64,000 nt of DNA from Acinetobacter pittii (GCF_034067285.1 NZ_CP139286.1:2914001-2978000); one strand, 5' to 3'; counted from the first letter of the stretch, positions 1-9,932 are shown. Notes: generated from the sequence alone by a model not told the origin. Numbers and translations: made by a program.

Positions 1-520
1 GATCAGTCGCACCTGTACAGTTATTTGCACTAAAATTCGGCACTGAATTTTCAGTGGCAACTTTAAATATCCAAGGGTTAACAGCTGTACCCCAACTTGA
101 AATTGCGGCAGCCGCATCAGTAGAGGCAATACGGGTGTTAGTATTATTATCAGATTTAGAAAGAGCTAAGCCATAAAGATAAATATCAGCTTTACCCACT
201 GCACGGTCACCTGAATCAACCGAACCGTTTTTATTGGTGTCTGCCGAAGTCATACTTAATGGACCTACAGGTACATAATTGATATAACCCGTATCTTTAG
301 TGCGGTCGGTTAAAATTTGGTTTGTAGTTTCATTCGCTCCAGCTCCACGAAATACCATATAAGTATTTTGAGGCAAAATAGCGATACCTTCACCAGTGGT
401 TTCACTTAAACCTGCATCAGAAAGTTCTTCAAGAGCAAAACTTGGCTGGCTTATACAAAGCCCGATTAAACTTGCCAAAACGGTTTTTTGAAACCTTACC
501 GTATAATTAAGTGTAGTCAT
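1..520 (-). CDS. Predicted exported protein, N-terminal part (gene runs off the window)
   Basis: The reading frame opens with ATG at 520-518 after a strong ribosome site (AGGAAGG, about 5 nt away) and stays open to base 1, so only the first 173 residues are visible. Residues 1-30 form a signal peptide (basic start, hydrophobic LASLIGLCIS, cleavage near PSFA/LEE). The mature part begins LEELSDAGLSETTGEG, a short acidic-Leu-Ser-Thr-Gly motif also seen as MSDSELSATRGQA in the gene just upstream, so the two are probably related exported proteins. The segment DTNKNGSVDSGD looks like a calcium-binding loop (dockerin or EF-hand type). I do not recognise a function; an envelope or surface role is inferred from the signal peptide and motif. 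Confidence 0.75.
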   Translation of the reverse strand, partial: MTTLNYTVRFQKTVLASLIGLCISQPSFALEELSDAGLSETTGEGIAILPQNTYMVFRGAGANETTNQILTDRTKDTGYINYVPVGPLSMTSADTNKNGSVDSGDRAVGKADIYLYGLALSKSDNNTNTRIASTDAAAAISSWGTAVNPWIFKVATENSVPNFSANNCTGATD

Positions 521-747
521 CTTGACCTTCCTGTTTATACGATGCCGCGCACCATATTTATTTTTCTTTAACAATCCTTGATGCTAGGTGAATTTTTCCT
601 TTTCCCCCTAGACTAGAAGGCAAATCTAAATAGATATTGCCAACCCTTCCACATTTCCATTATGCGCAATATTTGCACGAATGCAAAAAAAAGAGCTTAA
701 AAACTTACTTTTCCGATGAATGCAAAATTTAAACTACACATTCATAC

Positions 748-2097
748 TTAGCAGAACTTTAAACTTCCGTAGCAGTTTGGAGCAAAAGACTGGTTAGCCA
801 ATTGTAAATTCTGTAATTCTAGTACTGCTGGTCTCGCGTTTGATAAATCCCTTGTCCCAACATTAAAATCACCACCAATACAATTTACAGCCAAGAAACC
901 ACAGTTTAATGGATTCTGGGTTAATTCTTTGCTCACCTCAGTAAGGGCATCTCTAATAGTATCTGTTTTAATAACGACACTATTAGTCGGGTCAATTCGA
1001 CCAATATCTATTGGATTTGATAACTCTAGCCACCAACCACGCATTGCTGTTGATACTGTTCCAGGCCAACGTATATCCTGTCCCTGCATCGATAATGATA
1101 ATGGACTACCACTCAAATTAATTTTATGGATATAACCTAAATTTTCTAACAACGGCACTGTTACAGGTAAATTATTAATGGTCCCGCGAAGATTACCATT
1201 TAACGTAATTCCCCCAAGGATATCAACATCAGCTGCCAATGTACCCGACAAGTCAATCCCATTGACTATAGCAGAGGCTAATAAATTTACACTGCTCATC
1301 CGTTGTCCGGATACGATTGATTGTGGTAATGATAACTGTGCTTTTTGTGTAGGAGACAGTGTTATATCATAAGATTTAGTCTGGAAATCAAGATTAAATC
1401 CTGCTCCCAATGCAATTTCACCTCTAGCTTTACCTGTAATTGCCTGATTAACACCACAACCCGCAGGAGATGGATAGACGCCACAAGCAGGACTACCTGT
1501 TTGGGTAATGCGTGCAGCCTCAACAGTCGCCGCACCAACTTGGGGTGCTACTACCATATAACCACTTAAACTATTAATACCATTTGGTGTAGCTGAGTTT
1601 TCTGAACCAATAGTTAAAAGCCCCTCAACTGCTTCAGCACTCAAGCGAATACCAGCTACTTCACGAGTTGATGCACTATTTGGGTTTTTTATTGCCAATT
1701 CGAAAAAAGGATTTGTCAGTTTAGCATCGCTTGCCACCCGGCCCTCGCGTGTATCTGCTATACCACTTAAACTAACATTATCAAAATCAATATCACAGCC
1801 GCCTGCACCATTTACCCCACCACAACCTAACTGTAGTTTACGAATATTGGCATTAATTTCTAACTCGGCCTCTAAACCTAATTTATAAAATCCTACATTA
1901 CTATTGCTATCACGCAATTTTTCCAGATTTGCAGAATCATTAGGTGCAATATAAGACATACTCATCAAGGCTTGGCCCCGAGTTGCTGATAGTTCCGAAT
2001 CTGACATAGGAACTAATGTCGAAGCAGCATAAGCTGAAGAAAAGCATAAGCTTCCGAGTGTTAAGAGTGCTACTCGAAGAGACGTAAACTGTCGCAT
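748..2097 (-). CDS. Predicted exported protein of unknown function
   Basis: A longer frame begins at 2124, but the ATG at 2097-2095 has a GGAGG ribosome site 6 nt upstream and starts directly at a signal peptide (MRQFTSLRVALLTLGSLC, cleavage after SAYA), so I prefer a 449-residue product. The mature N terminus has the motif MSDSELSATRGQA, like the gene that follows. The body is rich in beta-type patterns (ELEINANIRKLQLG, SLSGIADTREG) and Cys pairs (GCGGVNGAGGCDIDFD; PACGVYPSPAGCGV), which suggests an exported beta-rich fold with disulfides. It probably precedes the partial gene at 1-520 in one transcript, with a 227-bp gap that could hold a second promoter. Function unknown; an outer-membrane or surface location is inferred. 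Confidence 0.8.
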   Translation of the reverse strand: MRQFTSLRVALLTLGSLCFSSAYAASTLVPMSDSELSATRGQALMSMSYIAPNDSANLEKLRDSNSNVGFYKLGLEAELEINANIRKLQLGCGGVNGAGGCDIDFDNVSLSGIADTREGRVASDAKLTNPFFELAIKNPNSASTREVAGIRLSAEAVEGLLTIGSENSATPNGINSLSGYMVVAPQVGAATVEAARITQTGSPACGVYPSPAGCGVNQAITGKARGEIALGAGFNLDFQTKSYDITLSPTQKAQLSLPQSIVSGQRMSSVNLLASAIVNGIDLSGTLAADVDILGGITLNGNLRGTINNLPVTVPLLENLGYIHKINLSGSPLSLSMQGQDIRWPGTVSTAMRGWWLELSNPIDIGRIDPTNSVVIKTDTIRDALTEVSKELTQNPLNCGFLAVNCIGGDFNVGTRDLSNARPAVLELQNLQLANQSFAPNCYGSLKFC

Positions 2098-2343
2098 GGC
2101 CGACCTCCGTATCCGTGGGGGCATAATCCTGTTTAATTTCTTTTTATTTGGCCTATCTACATTTGATCATGTATTTAACTAAACATTATCAAAGAGTGCC
2201 TATATCTACTCTATTTGCTTTTAAATTCTGTGATACAGAGCAAAAAACAAATCAATCATTGATCATTTTATATCATTTTTTACAAAAGAAAACTGTCGTT
2301 TATCATAATTCCGATAAACGCTTCTCATAAAAATTTTATGTAT

Positions 2344-2368
2344 AAAATTGGGCCACCTCAGTGACCCA
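2344..2368 (-). terminator. Likely terminator after dcd
   Basis: Read on the minus strand, TGGGTCAC and GTGGCCCA pair (8 bp with one G-U) around a TGAG loop and are followed by ATTTTAT. It lies 32 bp past the dcd stop. Confidence 0.6.
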
Positions 2369-2400
2369 TCATTATCAAAACTATTATTCAGCTAAGAAAA

Positions 2401-2970
2401 TTATGTTTTAGGAAGAGTAACACCTGTTTGACCTTGGTATTTACCACCACGGTCTTTATAAGAGGTTTCACATACTTCATCACTTTCAAAGAATAGCATT
2501 TGCGCTACGCCTTCCCCTGCATAAATACGTGCAGGTAAATTAGTCGTATTTGAGAATTCTAAAGTAACGTGACCTTCCCATTCAGGTTCTAAGGGAGTCA
2601 CATTTACAATAATACCGCAGCGAGCATAGGTCGACTTGCCTAAACAAACAGTCAACACGTTGCGAGGAATACGGAAATATTCAATTGTACGCGCTAGAGC
2701 AAATGAGTTTGGTGGAATAATACAAACGTCAGATTCAATATCGATAAAACTTTTGTCATCGAAATTTTTTGGATCGACAATTGCAGAATGTACGTTTGTA
2801 AAAACCTTAAATTCACGGGCACAGCGTACATCATAACCATAGCTAGAGACCCCGTAGGAAATCAACTTTTCACCATTTTCATCAAAACGGACTTGATTCT
2901 CTGCATAAGGTTCAATCATGCCGTGTTTTTCGCTCATCTCGCGAATCCAACGATCAGACTTAATAGCCAT
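2401..2970 (-). CDS. dcd: dCTP deaminase
   Basis: Deaminates dCTP to dUTP, feeding dUMP and then dTMP synthesis in the cytoplasm. The family's N terminus MAIKSDRWI starts at the ATG at 2970, giving 189 residues, the usual length; a TTG five codons upstream gives a longer frame but is unlikely. Visible family signatures are [12 protein letters not shown] near residue 43, the active-site stretch [19 protein letters not shown] with the catalytic Glu, and the C-terminal [13 protein letters not shown] that closes over the nucleotide. It is a single gene flanked by a downstream terminator and a LysE gene. Confidence is high because motifs and length agree throughout. Confidence 0.96.
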   Translation of the reverse strand: MAIKSDRWIREMSEKHGMIEPYAENQVRFDENGEKLISYGVSSYGYDVRCAREFKVFTNVHSAIVDPKNFDDKSFIDIESDVCIIPPNSFALARTIEYFRIPRNVLTVCLGKSTYARCGIIVNVTPLEPEWEGHVTLEFSNTTNLPARIYAGEGVAQMLFFESDEVCETSYKDRGGKYQGQTGVTLPKT

Positions 2971-3047
2971 GTATTTTCTATCCAAAAGGTAATTTCATTG
3001 ATTGCGACGTACTTTAACGTAAAAAAGCAATTATGAAAACAACGCTT

Positions 3048-3075
3048 GAGCTACTCTTCTCGATAAGAATAGCTC
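3048..3075 (-). terminator. Hairpin after LysE-family gene
   Basis: GAGCTA-TCTT and AAGA-TAGCTC form an interrupted 10-bp stem around ctcgat, 11 bp beyond the LysE stop. There is no clean T tract, so termination is only probable. Confidence 0.45.
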
Positions 3076-3085
3076 AGCTGTACAT

Positions 3086-3679
3086 TTAAAGGTTCAGTAA
3101 AGCAGAATAACTAATTGGAATTGAAAAGCTGACCAAAACAAGAGAGGCCGTTCTTTGTAAATTAGTTTGATTTAACCAACCCACTTTCTTAGATGCTAAA
3201 ACCGATCCCAAAAAAATCCAGAACAATGCAATTGGGGTAATAAGTGCTAAGTAAGCCATCATATGAATTAAATAAATATGAAAATTACTCCATGCAGCTA
3301 CCGGAAAAATAGCTGAAGCAAAGAGTAAGGCTTTTGGGTTTAATAAAGTTGCACAGAATAATTCACGAGCACGAATCGTAGGCTGATTTAATTCAACTTC
3401 TTGATTTGCCGTGTGCCATAACTTAATGGCTAAGAAAATAATATAACAAGCACTCAATAGCTTTAGAATAGGCGGCAGCATTGGCAGTGTGCTAGACACT
3501 TTTCCAATCAACATTCCCCACGCAGAAATAGAGATCACATAACCCAAAACTTCTGCTGGAATAAGTTTTACTGACTTCCTTAAACCTACTTGCACGCCCG
3601 AAGAAGCGAGTAGTGTATTGGTTGGACCAGGAGTAAGTAAAATTGTGGCTACTAAGCCAATAAAAAGCCATGAAATCAT
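3086..3679 (-). CDS. LysE/RhtB-family amino acid exporter
   Basis: A 197-residue inner-membrane protein with about six hydrophobic segments. The family hallmark is the N-terminal sequence TPGPTNTLLASSGVQVG (residues about 17-33), followed by a hydrophobic half and the NPKALLFASAIFPVA segment. This family exports amino acids or related small molecules by proton antiport; the substrate cannot be read from sequence. The start ATG has GAGG 8 nt upstream. It stands alone on the minus strand. A second, different LysE paralogue lies at 10600-11223, so substrate specificity probably differs between the two. Confidence 0.88.
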   Translation of the reverse strand: MISWLFIGLVATILLTPGPTNTLLASSGVQVGLRKSVKLIPAEVLGYVISISAWGMLIGKVSSTLPMLPPILKLLSACYIIFLAIKLWHTANQEVELNQPTIRARELFCATLLNPKALLFASAIFPVAAWSNFHIYLIHMMAYLALITPIALFWIFLGSVLASKKVGWLNQTNLQRTASLVLVSFSIPISYSALLNL

Positions 3680-4046
3680 TGAATGACCTCACAATATAGT
3701 CATCTCAGATTAATAGATATCCTGTTACAAGGCAAAAGGTAATTGTAAGACAAAATTTTTAAAATTATTTTTACTATCTCAATAAAATTTATAAAAACAA
3801 ATATTTATAAAATTATTTCAAAAAGTAGAAAAGAAAACTTTACGGTCAATTGTGATGCTTTTCAAATAGATTACGCATTAAGTAACATAAGTATTTTTAT
3901 TTTAAGTCTATTTTTCCATCAAAAGTCTTTATAATAAAAAATATATAGTAATGGTAAGTTTAAATTTTAAGCTTTTAATAAGTTTCAATTCTTATATTAT
4001 TTCTGATTTTTTATATAGAGTACCGCGCTCTACTACCTTAATGATT

Positions 4047-4607
4047 ATGGCAAAGCACTTTTTTCAATCTTGGCTTCCCTCCCCCGAGAAAGTTTCGAAT
4101 ATGAAATTTCTAAGGATTTTTGGTCAAAAGACCCTTAATCCTGTGCTTTGGTATGTCAATCGAAAATCGATTACCCGAGCTGTTTTTGTCGGAACTTTTT
4201 TTGGTTTACTCCCTATTCCTTTTCACAGTGTATTTATTGTGATGGCGGTCTTATTATTCGAAGTAAATTTACCCATTAGCTTAATGCTCGCTTGGTTAAG
4301 TAATCCTCTTACTCTAGTTCCGATTCTATATATTGGTTTTTGGTTTGGTGCGCATATTTTTCATGTGCATATGATCAACAAGGAAATGTTACTGGGTGTA
4401 TTGCATCAAATTTCTCGCTGGATCACTCATTTCGGCCATGGTCATATTGATTTTAGTCTCGCGAAAATCTTGATGACAGGTCTAGTCGTAGAAGCTTTTG
4501 TATTTGCTGTTATTTTATATATATGCACAGAAATTTTCTGGCGTTGGATGGTCATTAAAAACTGGAAAAGTAGACATCGCCGTAAAAAGCAAGAAGAGGT
4601 TTTATAA
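4047..4607 (+). CDS. DUF2062-type membrane protein
   Basis: A small inner-membrane protein whose core (SITRAVFVGTFFGLLPIPFH, then LPISLMLAWLSNPLT) matches the DUF2062 family, of unknown function. Three to four hydrophobic helices and a basic C terminus (KSRHRRKK) are visible. The open frame extends back to 3951, but those 32 residues look non-conserved, so I place the start at the ATG at 4047 (186 residues); ATG 4041 is equally possible, and neither has a clear ribosome site. The neighbours face away or converge, so there is no operon clue. Confidence 0.8.
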   Translation: MAKHFFQSWLPSPEKVSNMKFLRIFGQKTLNPVLWYVNRKSITRAVFVGTFFGLLPIPFHSVFIVMAVLLFEVNLPISLMLAWLSNPLTLVPILYIGFWFGAHIFHVHMINKEMLLGVLHQISRWITHFGHGHIDFSLAKILMTGLVVEAFVFAVILYICTEIFWRWMVIKNWKSRHRRKKQEEVL

Positions 4608-4625
4608 AAACTCCTCTCTTCTTGC
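4589..4625. terminator. Inverted repeat between convergent genes
   Basis: GCAAGAAGAG and CTCTTCTTGC form a perfect 10-bp stem that overlaps the last codons of the DUF2062 gene and sits between two convergent genes. No strong T tract follows on either side, so it is a probable rather than certain bidirectional terminator. Confidence 0.45.
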
Positions 4626-4639
4626 ATAAGTTTAAATCA

Positions 4640-5512
4640 TCATTTTGATAGTTTTGATTTCATATACTCTTCAGCCACATTAAGTACATACTCTTGGCAA
4701 GCCTCTCCCGTACCTGGGTCATAAGCTCCATTATTGGTAATATTATTAGATAAGATTCGAATACCGAGGAAAGGAACATTAAACTGGCTTGCGATTTGTG
4801 CAACAGAAGCTGCTTCCATTTCCTCAACAGAAGTGCCATAACGCTGATGGAAAAATTGAATACGGTCTAGCTCATTATTCCAAACATCTGCTGAACCAAT
4901 CGTTCCTTCAATAATATCACCTTTGTCATAACGGACTTTATGGGCCGCCATTAATAACTCTTGGTCACCTTCAAATTTGCGTATTGCAATAGGCTCTGGA
5001 TCAGATTCATCTGTTGGCAAAACATCAAAAGCCTCATTCCATGTGAGTGAGTCTGAACCAGCACCTACTGGCTGTTTAGGCGTTCTAAATGCTCCAATAT
5101 TGGTTGCATATTTTCCTAAAACAATATCGTAAACATGTAGATCTGGGTCGTGTCCACCTGCTGTTCCCTGATTAATAATCGCAATCGGTTTATAACGTTC
5201 AATAGCTAAAGCCGTCGCAGCAGCTGAGTTACTCATCCCCATACGGGTTTTAGAAATAATCACTGGATATCCGTTATAGGTACCCTTCCAGAATTTCCAC
5301 CCACCGATTTCTTCAACAGTCTTATTCTCCAATTTTGAAGCCATTCTTTCCGATTCTACTGGCAAAGCACCCTGAATAATGATCGGCTGTAATTTCTGTT
5401 TTTGTTCCTGAACGGTTGGTGTTTGTGAGACAGATGAGTTGTCATCATTACATCCCACTAAAAATAAAGCGCTACATAAACTGATTACGCCAAAAGCACA
5501 TTTAAATTGCAT
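4640..5512 (-). CDS. Lipoprotein of the MTA/SAH nucleosidase (PNP/UDP phosphorylase) family
   Basis: 290 residues. The first 21 are a lipoprotein signal peptide with lipobox LVGC, the lipidated Cys being residue 21, so the enzyme domain lies in the periplasm or under the outer membrane, unlike cytoplasmic MtnN. The fold is the nucleoside phosphorylase type: KTRMGMSNSAAATALAIERY, the phosphate/ribose-site motif INQGTAGG, and the substrate Met-Glu motif VEEMEAASVAQIA followed by LGIRILSNNI with the catalytic region. It probably hydrolyses 5'-methylthioadenosine, S-adenosylhomocysteine or another nucleoside outside the cytoplasm; that substrate is inference. AGGTGAAAA precedes the start. It is monocistronic. 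Confidence 0.88.
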   Translation of the reverse strand: MQFKCAFGVISLCSALFLVGCNDDNSSVSQTPTVQEQKQKLQPIIIQGALPVESERMASKLENKTVEEIGGWKFWKGTYNGYPVIISKTRMGMSNSAAATALAIERYKPIAIINQGTAGGHDPDLHVYDIVLGKYATNIGAFRTPKQPVGAGSDSLTWNEAFDVLPTDESDPEPIAIRKFEGDQELLMAAHKVRYDKGDIIEGTIGSADVWNNELDRIQFFHQRYGTSVEEMEAASVAQIASQFNVPFLGIRILSNNITNNGAYDPGTGEACQEYVLNVAEEYMKSKLSK

Positions 5513-5624
5513 TTTTCACCTGTTTCTTTGAAAAAGAAGCGTAAAGTAGCAATCTGCATGCCAATTACAAGTTTAGCTTTGTTATTAGGTTTCAGTAATT
5601 TAATTTTTTATTTTAATCAGATGA

Positions 5625-5654
5625 TAAAAAACCCGACTTAAAGCCGGGTTTTAA
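5625..5654 (-). terminator. Terminator of mrp
   Basis: On the minus strand AACCCGGCT pairs with AGTCGGGTT (one mismatch) followed by TTTTTT; it starts right at the end of the mrp coding sequence. Confidence 0.85.
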
Positions 5655-5658
5655 TAAA

Positions 5659-6849
5659 TTAGAAAATACGCTTATCATCACGTGCACGCTGAGGAACTTT
5701 CTCAATCTGTTGCCACACCGCTTTAGCAATATCGATATAGCTATCAGCTGCGTCATCCATTACAACCACACTCGGTTTGCCCTGATCCGCATGTTCACGT
5801 ATTTGAGCATTTAAAGGCAAACGGCCTAGCAATGGAATATGGTATTGCTCGGAAAGCTTATCACCACCACCGATACCAAAAATTTGCTCTTCATGCCCAC
5901 AGTTTGAGCAAATATGAGTCGACATGTTCTCAACAACACCTAATACCGGAATGCCAACTTTATTAAATAACTCAATTCCTTTGGTCGCATCTAATAAAGC
6001 AACATTTTGTGGCGTAGTCACAATGATTGAACCTGTAACTGGAATACGCTGTGCAAGCGTGAGTTGAATATCACCAGTACCTGGTGGCATATCAATCATG
6101 AGCACATCTAAATCTGGCCAAAGTGTTTGATTAAACAATTGCATTAGAGCGCCGGTTGCCTTTGGTCCACGCCATGCAACAGGTGTGTTGTTATCACCAG
6201 TTAGATGCCCAATAGAAAGTACAGCCATACCGTAAGCATCTAACGGTACAAAATTTTCACTTTCAATAAGTGGCGTTTTACCTGCATTGCCTAGCATTGT
6301 CGGAATACTTGGGCCATAAATATCAGCATCCAATACCCCAACCTTAAGCCCCATTTTTTGCAAGGCAAGTGCTAAATTGACAGTAGTTGTCGATTTACCA
6401 ACACCGCCCTTTCCAGATGAAACTAAAATAACATTCTTAATGCGAGGATGAAGTGGAACATCTCTCTGTTGCGGAGCAGCTTTTTGAATCGGTGGATTAT
6501 TTGGATCAGGTTCTGATTTAGGTGAAGCATCAAGTACAGGAGGTAAGTTCGAACTTTCTTGTGCAGGACGCTTTTGTTGAACTACGTGTAAGTTAAGTTC
6601 TTCTATACCACACTTTTCTAATGCACTAGCTAAGTCATCATGGATTTGCTGCAAATGCTCTTTTTCATCAGGAAATGTATTAATAGTAAGTTGTAACACA
6701 CGACCCTGAACTTGGAGCTGGCTAATGCGATCTTTTAAAGCATCTTTTGAATGCGGTAATAAATAATTCTGGAGTACGGTTTGGATTTCATCTTCTTTCA
6801 CTTCTTGTGCGGGTGAAAAAACGGACTTTAATGAAGAAAGCCAAGACAT
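5659..6849 (-). CDS. apbC: Fe-S cluster carrier ATPase (Mrp/ApbC/NBP35 family)
   Basis: 396 residues. Residues about 20-92 form an N-terminal MIP18/DUF59-like domain, then comes a Pro-rich linker (about 93-135) and the P-loop ATPase. The deviant Walker A is SSGKGGVGKST (residues 144-154), followed by GVLDADIYGPSIPTMLG and MIDMPPGTGD. The Cys pair C314-S-N-C317 is the bridging Fe-S ligand of the dimer. It binds and hands on Fe-S clusters in the cytoplasm. The N-terminal domain plus linker is typical for proteobacterial Mrp. It is a single gene with its own terminator and lies divergent from no obvious partner. Confidence 0.95.
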   Translation of the reverse strand: MSWLSSLKSVFSPAQEVKEDEIQTVLQNYLLPHSKDALKDRISQLQVQGRVLQLTINTFPDEKEHLQQIHDDLASALEKCGIEELNLHVVQQKRPAQESSNLPPVLDASPKSEPDPNNPPIQKAAPQQRDVPLHPRIKNVILVSSGKGGVGKSTTTVNLALALQKMGLKVGVLDADIYGPSIPTMLGNAGKTPLIESENFVPLDAYGMAVLSIGHLTGDNNTPVAWRGPKATGALMQLFNQTLWPDLDVLMIDMPPGTGDIQLTLAQRIPVTGSIIVTTPQNVALLDATKGIELFNKVGIPVLGVVENMSTHICSNCGHEEQIFGIGGGDKLSEQYHIPLLGRLPLNAQIREHADQGKPSVVVMDDAADSYIDIAKAVWQQIEKVPQRARDDKRIF

Positions 6850-6994
6850 ATTGTTTACTCCAAAAACAGATCATTACAGCTTAATGGAGATAGTGTAACA
6901 GTATTGCTCCGCACTCGCTCACCTTGGGATGAATAATTACTAACTTCACATCTCATCTTTTAGGTAAGGAGTACGGATTTTAGTTTAAATCAGC

Positions 6995-7495
6995 TTATTC
7001 AGCAGAATCATGATTCTTTAGCTTGTTTAATTTATCGGTTGCCGTTTTCTTTAACTCATCAAGTTTTGCCGTTGCTTGAGTTTTCAACTCATCCAATTTG
7101 GTAGCAGCTTCTTCCTTTAATTCCGCAGCTTTGGCTTTAGCATCGTCAAGTTTATGGGCTGCCTCTGTACGTAAATGATCAAACTTGTCTTGTAGAGTAT
7201 GCTGAGCATCCTCAAGTTTGCCTTTCAAGTCGTTTGCTTTATCTTCAAGAGCCTCTTTACCAGAAGCTTGCTTCTCTTTTACATTTTCCTTTAAATCGTC
7301 CAAAGCTTTTTCACCTTGTACTTTTGCATCGGCTGCTTTTGCCTTTAATTGGTCTACTTTATCTTCAACTGCTTCTTTACCAGCAGCTTGCTTCTCTTTT
7401 ACATTTTCTTTTAAATCATCCAAAGCTTTTTCACCTTGTACTTTTGCATCAGCCGCTTTTGCCTTTAATTCGTCTAATTTATTTTCAGTAGTCAT
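6995..7495 (-). CDS. Lys/Ala/Glu-rich coiled-coil repeat protein (LEA-like)
   Basis: A 166-residue, highly charged protein from the ATG at 7495, which has GAGGATAAC directly upstream; the ATG five codons earlier (7510) has none. It consists almost wholly of amphipathic 11-residue-like repeats (KLDELKAKAADAKVQGEKAL and similar) with no hydrophobic core, Cys or signal peptide. A 40-residue block is duplicated, visible in the DNA as a near-identical 120-bp direct repeat (7261-7380 and 7381-7500). Such composition is that of late-embryogenesis-abundant or CsbD-like stress proteins, which are disordered until dried or bound. A desiccation or stress role is inference; desiccation tolerance is a known Acinetobacter trait. 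Confidence 0.85.
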   Translation of the reverse strand: MTTENKLDELKAKAADAKVQGEKALDDLKENVKEKQAAGKEAVEDKVDQLKAKAADAKVQGEKALDDLKENVKEKQASGKEALEDKANDLKGKLEDAQHTLQDKFDHLRTEAAHKLDDAKAKAAELKEEAATKLDELKTQATAKLDELKKTATDKLNKLKNHDSAE

Positions 7496-7771
7496 CGTTG
7501 TTATCCTCATAGTTAATTAAAAAAATTACTTGAATAAGTTATTAGTTATACATCGTTATGGCTTATTTTCTGACCGTAACTGCAATTTGAAACAAAGACA
7601 ATACAGGAAGATTCAAATATTTTTTGATTTGTTTATCTGTTCTAAAGAGAAACATTTCTGAGCAAAAATCTATTTTAGTCGAAACCTCTTACGCCAAGCC
7701 TAAGATTATTAATCTTTGCTTATCTCCGTGCATCAGTTAAAATCTTCCACCTTATAAATACGAATGAGAGA

Positions 7772-9844
7772 ATGAAATCCGTGCGTAAAATTTTAGTCAC
7801 TAATGCCCTCCCTTATGCTAATGGTCCAATTCATATGGGTCATTTACTCGGTTACATCCAGGCAGATATCTGGGTTCGTGCCATGCGAGCAATGGGTCAT
7901 GATGTGACTTATGTATGTGCGGATGATGCTCACGGTACTGCCATCATGCTACGTGCCGAAGCAAATGGTATAAGCCCAGAAGAACAAATTGCGAATGTTC
8001 AAAAAGAACACATCCGTGATTTTGACGGTTTTGGCGTACATTTCGATCATTACGATTCAACGCATAGCGATGCTAACAAAGCACGCTCAACAGATATCTA
8101 TATTAAGAATCGTGAAGCTGGAAATATTGCAGTTCGTCCTGTAACTCAATTATTTGACCCAGAAAAAGGTATGTTCTTATCTGACCGTTTCATTAAGGGT
8201 ACGTGCCCCAAATGTAAGTCAGAAGATCAATACGGCGACTCATGTGAAGTCTGCGGTACCACTTATAATGCGACCGAGTTACTTAACCCTCGTTCGACTT
8301 TAAGTGGTGCAACACCAGTTGAAAAATCATCAGATCACTATTTCTTCAAACTTCCTAACTTCGCTGAATATTTGCAGAAATGGACCCGTGATGAAGGACG
8401 TTTACCAGTTTCGATTGCAAACAAACTTGATGAATGGTTTGAAGCTGGTTTAGCAGACTGGGATATTTCTCGCGATGCCCCTTATTTTGGTTTTGAAATT
8501 CCAGATGCGCCAAATAAATATTTCTATGTTTGGGTAGATGCCCCAATCGGTTATATGTCTAGTTTTGAAAACTACATCAAAACTAAACGCCCAGATTTAA
8601 ACTTTGATGATTTCTGGAAAAAAGATAGCCAAAACGATGTTTATCACTTTATTGGTAAAGACATTGTTTATTTCCATGCTTTATTCTGGCCTGCAATGCT
8701 TGAAGGCGCGAACTACCGCACTCCAACTGGCTTGTTTGTAAACGGTTTCTTGACTGTAAATGGCCAAAAAATGTCTAAGTCACGTGGTACTTTCATTAAG
8801 GCTGAGACTTACTTACAGCATTTAAACCCAGAATATTTACGCTATTACTTTGCTTCTAAGCTTTCAGATAAAGTTGAAGACTCTGACTTGAACCTTGATG
8901 ATTTTGTTCAAAAAGTAAATTCAGACTTAGTTGGTAAAGTTGTCAATATTGCTAGCCGCTGTGCGAAGTTCATCAATAGCAACTTTAACAATACTTTATC
9001 TGCTGACTGTGCAGAATCTGACTTAGTACAAAGTTTTATTGATGCAGGTGATTCAATTGCGGCTGCTTATGAAGCACGTGAATTCTCTACAGCTATTCGT
9101 GAAATTATGGCGCTAGCTGACCGTGCAAACCAATATATTGACGAGAAAAAGCCTTGGGCACTTGCTAAACAAGAAGGTCAAGAACAACAAGTTCTTGATG
9201 TATGTTCGGTTGGTATCAACTTATTCCGTCAATTAGCGGTTTACTTAGCTCCAGTTCTGCCAACTTTAGCTCAGCAAGTTCAAGATTTCTTAAAACTTGA
9301 AAGCTTCGATTTCGAGTCACGTAAACAAGTTCTGTTAAGCCATGAAATTGCGCAGTTCCAACCTCTTATGCAGCGTGTTGATCCAAAAGCTGTTGCAGCT
9401 ATGGTTGATGCTTCTAAAGAGTCTTTAGGTGCTCCTGCTCCACAAGCAACTAAAGCAGCGAAAAAAGAGAAATCTGCCGAGAAAAAAGCAGCCCCTACTC
9501 CAGCAGTGGGTGAAGCTGAAATTATCGGTATTGAAGATTTCTTAAAAGTTGACTTACGTGTGGCTCAGGTCGTGGAAGCAGGTACAGTTGAAGGTTCAGA
9601 TAAGTTACTTCAACTTACTTTAGACGTTGGTGAAGCTGAACCACGCAATGTATTCAGTGGTATTCGTAGCCAATACGCACCAGAAGACCTCAAAGGTAAA
9701 TTAGTCGTGATGGTTGCTAACCTCGCACCACGTAAAATGCGTTTTGGTATTTCAAACGGTATGGTACTTGCTGCTGGAAATGGTGAAGGTATTTTCATTA
9801 TTTCTCCAGATAGCGGTGCAAAACCTGGCGATAAAGTTTCTTAA
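7772..9844 (+). CDS. metG: Methionyl-tRNA synthetase
   Basis: 690 residues, the full-length bacterial form. It charges tRNA-Met with methionine. Class I signatures are present: the HIGH-type sequence HMGH at residues 22-25 and KMSKS at 333-337. The zinc knuckle is [18 protein letters not shown]. After an Ala/Lys-rich linker (about 550-575) the C-terminal EMAP/Arc1p-like tRNA-binding domain is complete ([33 protein letters not shown]). The gene is preceded by a GAGAGA ribosome site and followed by a strong terminator, so it is monocistronic. No anomalies seen. Confidence 0.98.
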   Translation: MKSVRKILVTNALPYANGPIHMGHLLGYIQADIWVRAMRAMGHDVTYVCADDAHGTAIMLRAEANGISPEEQIANVQKEHIRDFDGFGVHFDHYDSTHSDANKARSTDIYIKNREAGNIAVRPVTQLFDPEKGMFLSDRFIKGTCPKCKSEDQYGDSCEVCGTTYNATELLNPRSTLSGATPVEKSSDHYFFKLPNFAEYLQKWTRDEGRLPVSIANKLDEWFEAGLADWDISRDAPYFGFEIPDAPNKYFYVWVDAPIGYMSSFENYIKTKRPDLNFDDFWKKDSQNDVYHFIGKDIVYFHALFWPAMLEGANYRTPTGLFVNGFLTVNGQKMSKSRGTFIKAETYLQHLNPEYLRYYFASKLSDKVEDSDLNLDDFVQKVNSDLVGKVVNIASRCAKFINSNFNNTLSADCAESDLVQSFIDAGDSIAAAYEAREFSTAIREIMALADRANQYIDEKKPWALAKQEGQEQQVLDVCSVGINLFRQLAVYLAPVLPTLAQQVQDFLKLESFDFESRKQVLLSHEIAQFQPLMQRVDPKAVAAMVDASKESLGAPAPQATKAAKKEKSAEKKAAPTPAVGEAEIIGIEDFLKVDLRVAQVVEAGTVEGSDKLLQLTLDVGEAEPRNVFSGIRSQYAPEDLKGKLVVMVANLAPRKMRFGISNGMVLAAGNGEGIFIISPDSGAKPGDKVS

Positions 9845-9854
9845 TCTAGATTCA

Positions 9855-9887
9855 TAAAAAAGCTCCCTAAATTGGGAGCTTTTTTAT
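9855..9887 (+). terminator. Terminator of metG
   Basis: AAAAAGCTCCC and GGGAGCTTTTT form a strong stem with T tracts on both strands, 10 bp past the metG stop. Confidence 0.9.
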
Positions 9888-9932
9888 TTTGAATATCTGA
9901 GTTTTAAACAATCATGAATAAACAAATTTAAA

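Noticed and set aside
2148..2330. 60-codon ORF between the exported-protein gene and dcd
   Set aside because: No ribosome site, no motif, AT-rich composition; likely chance.
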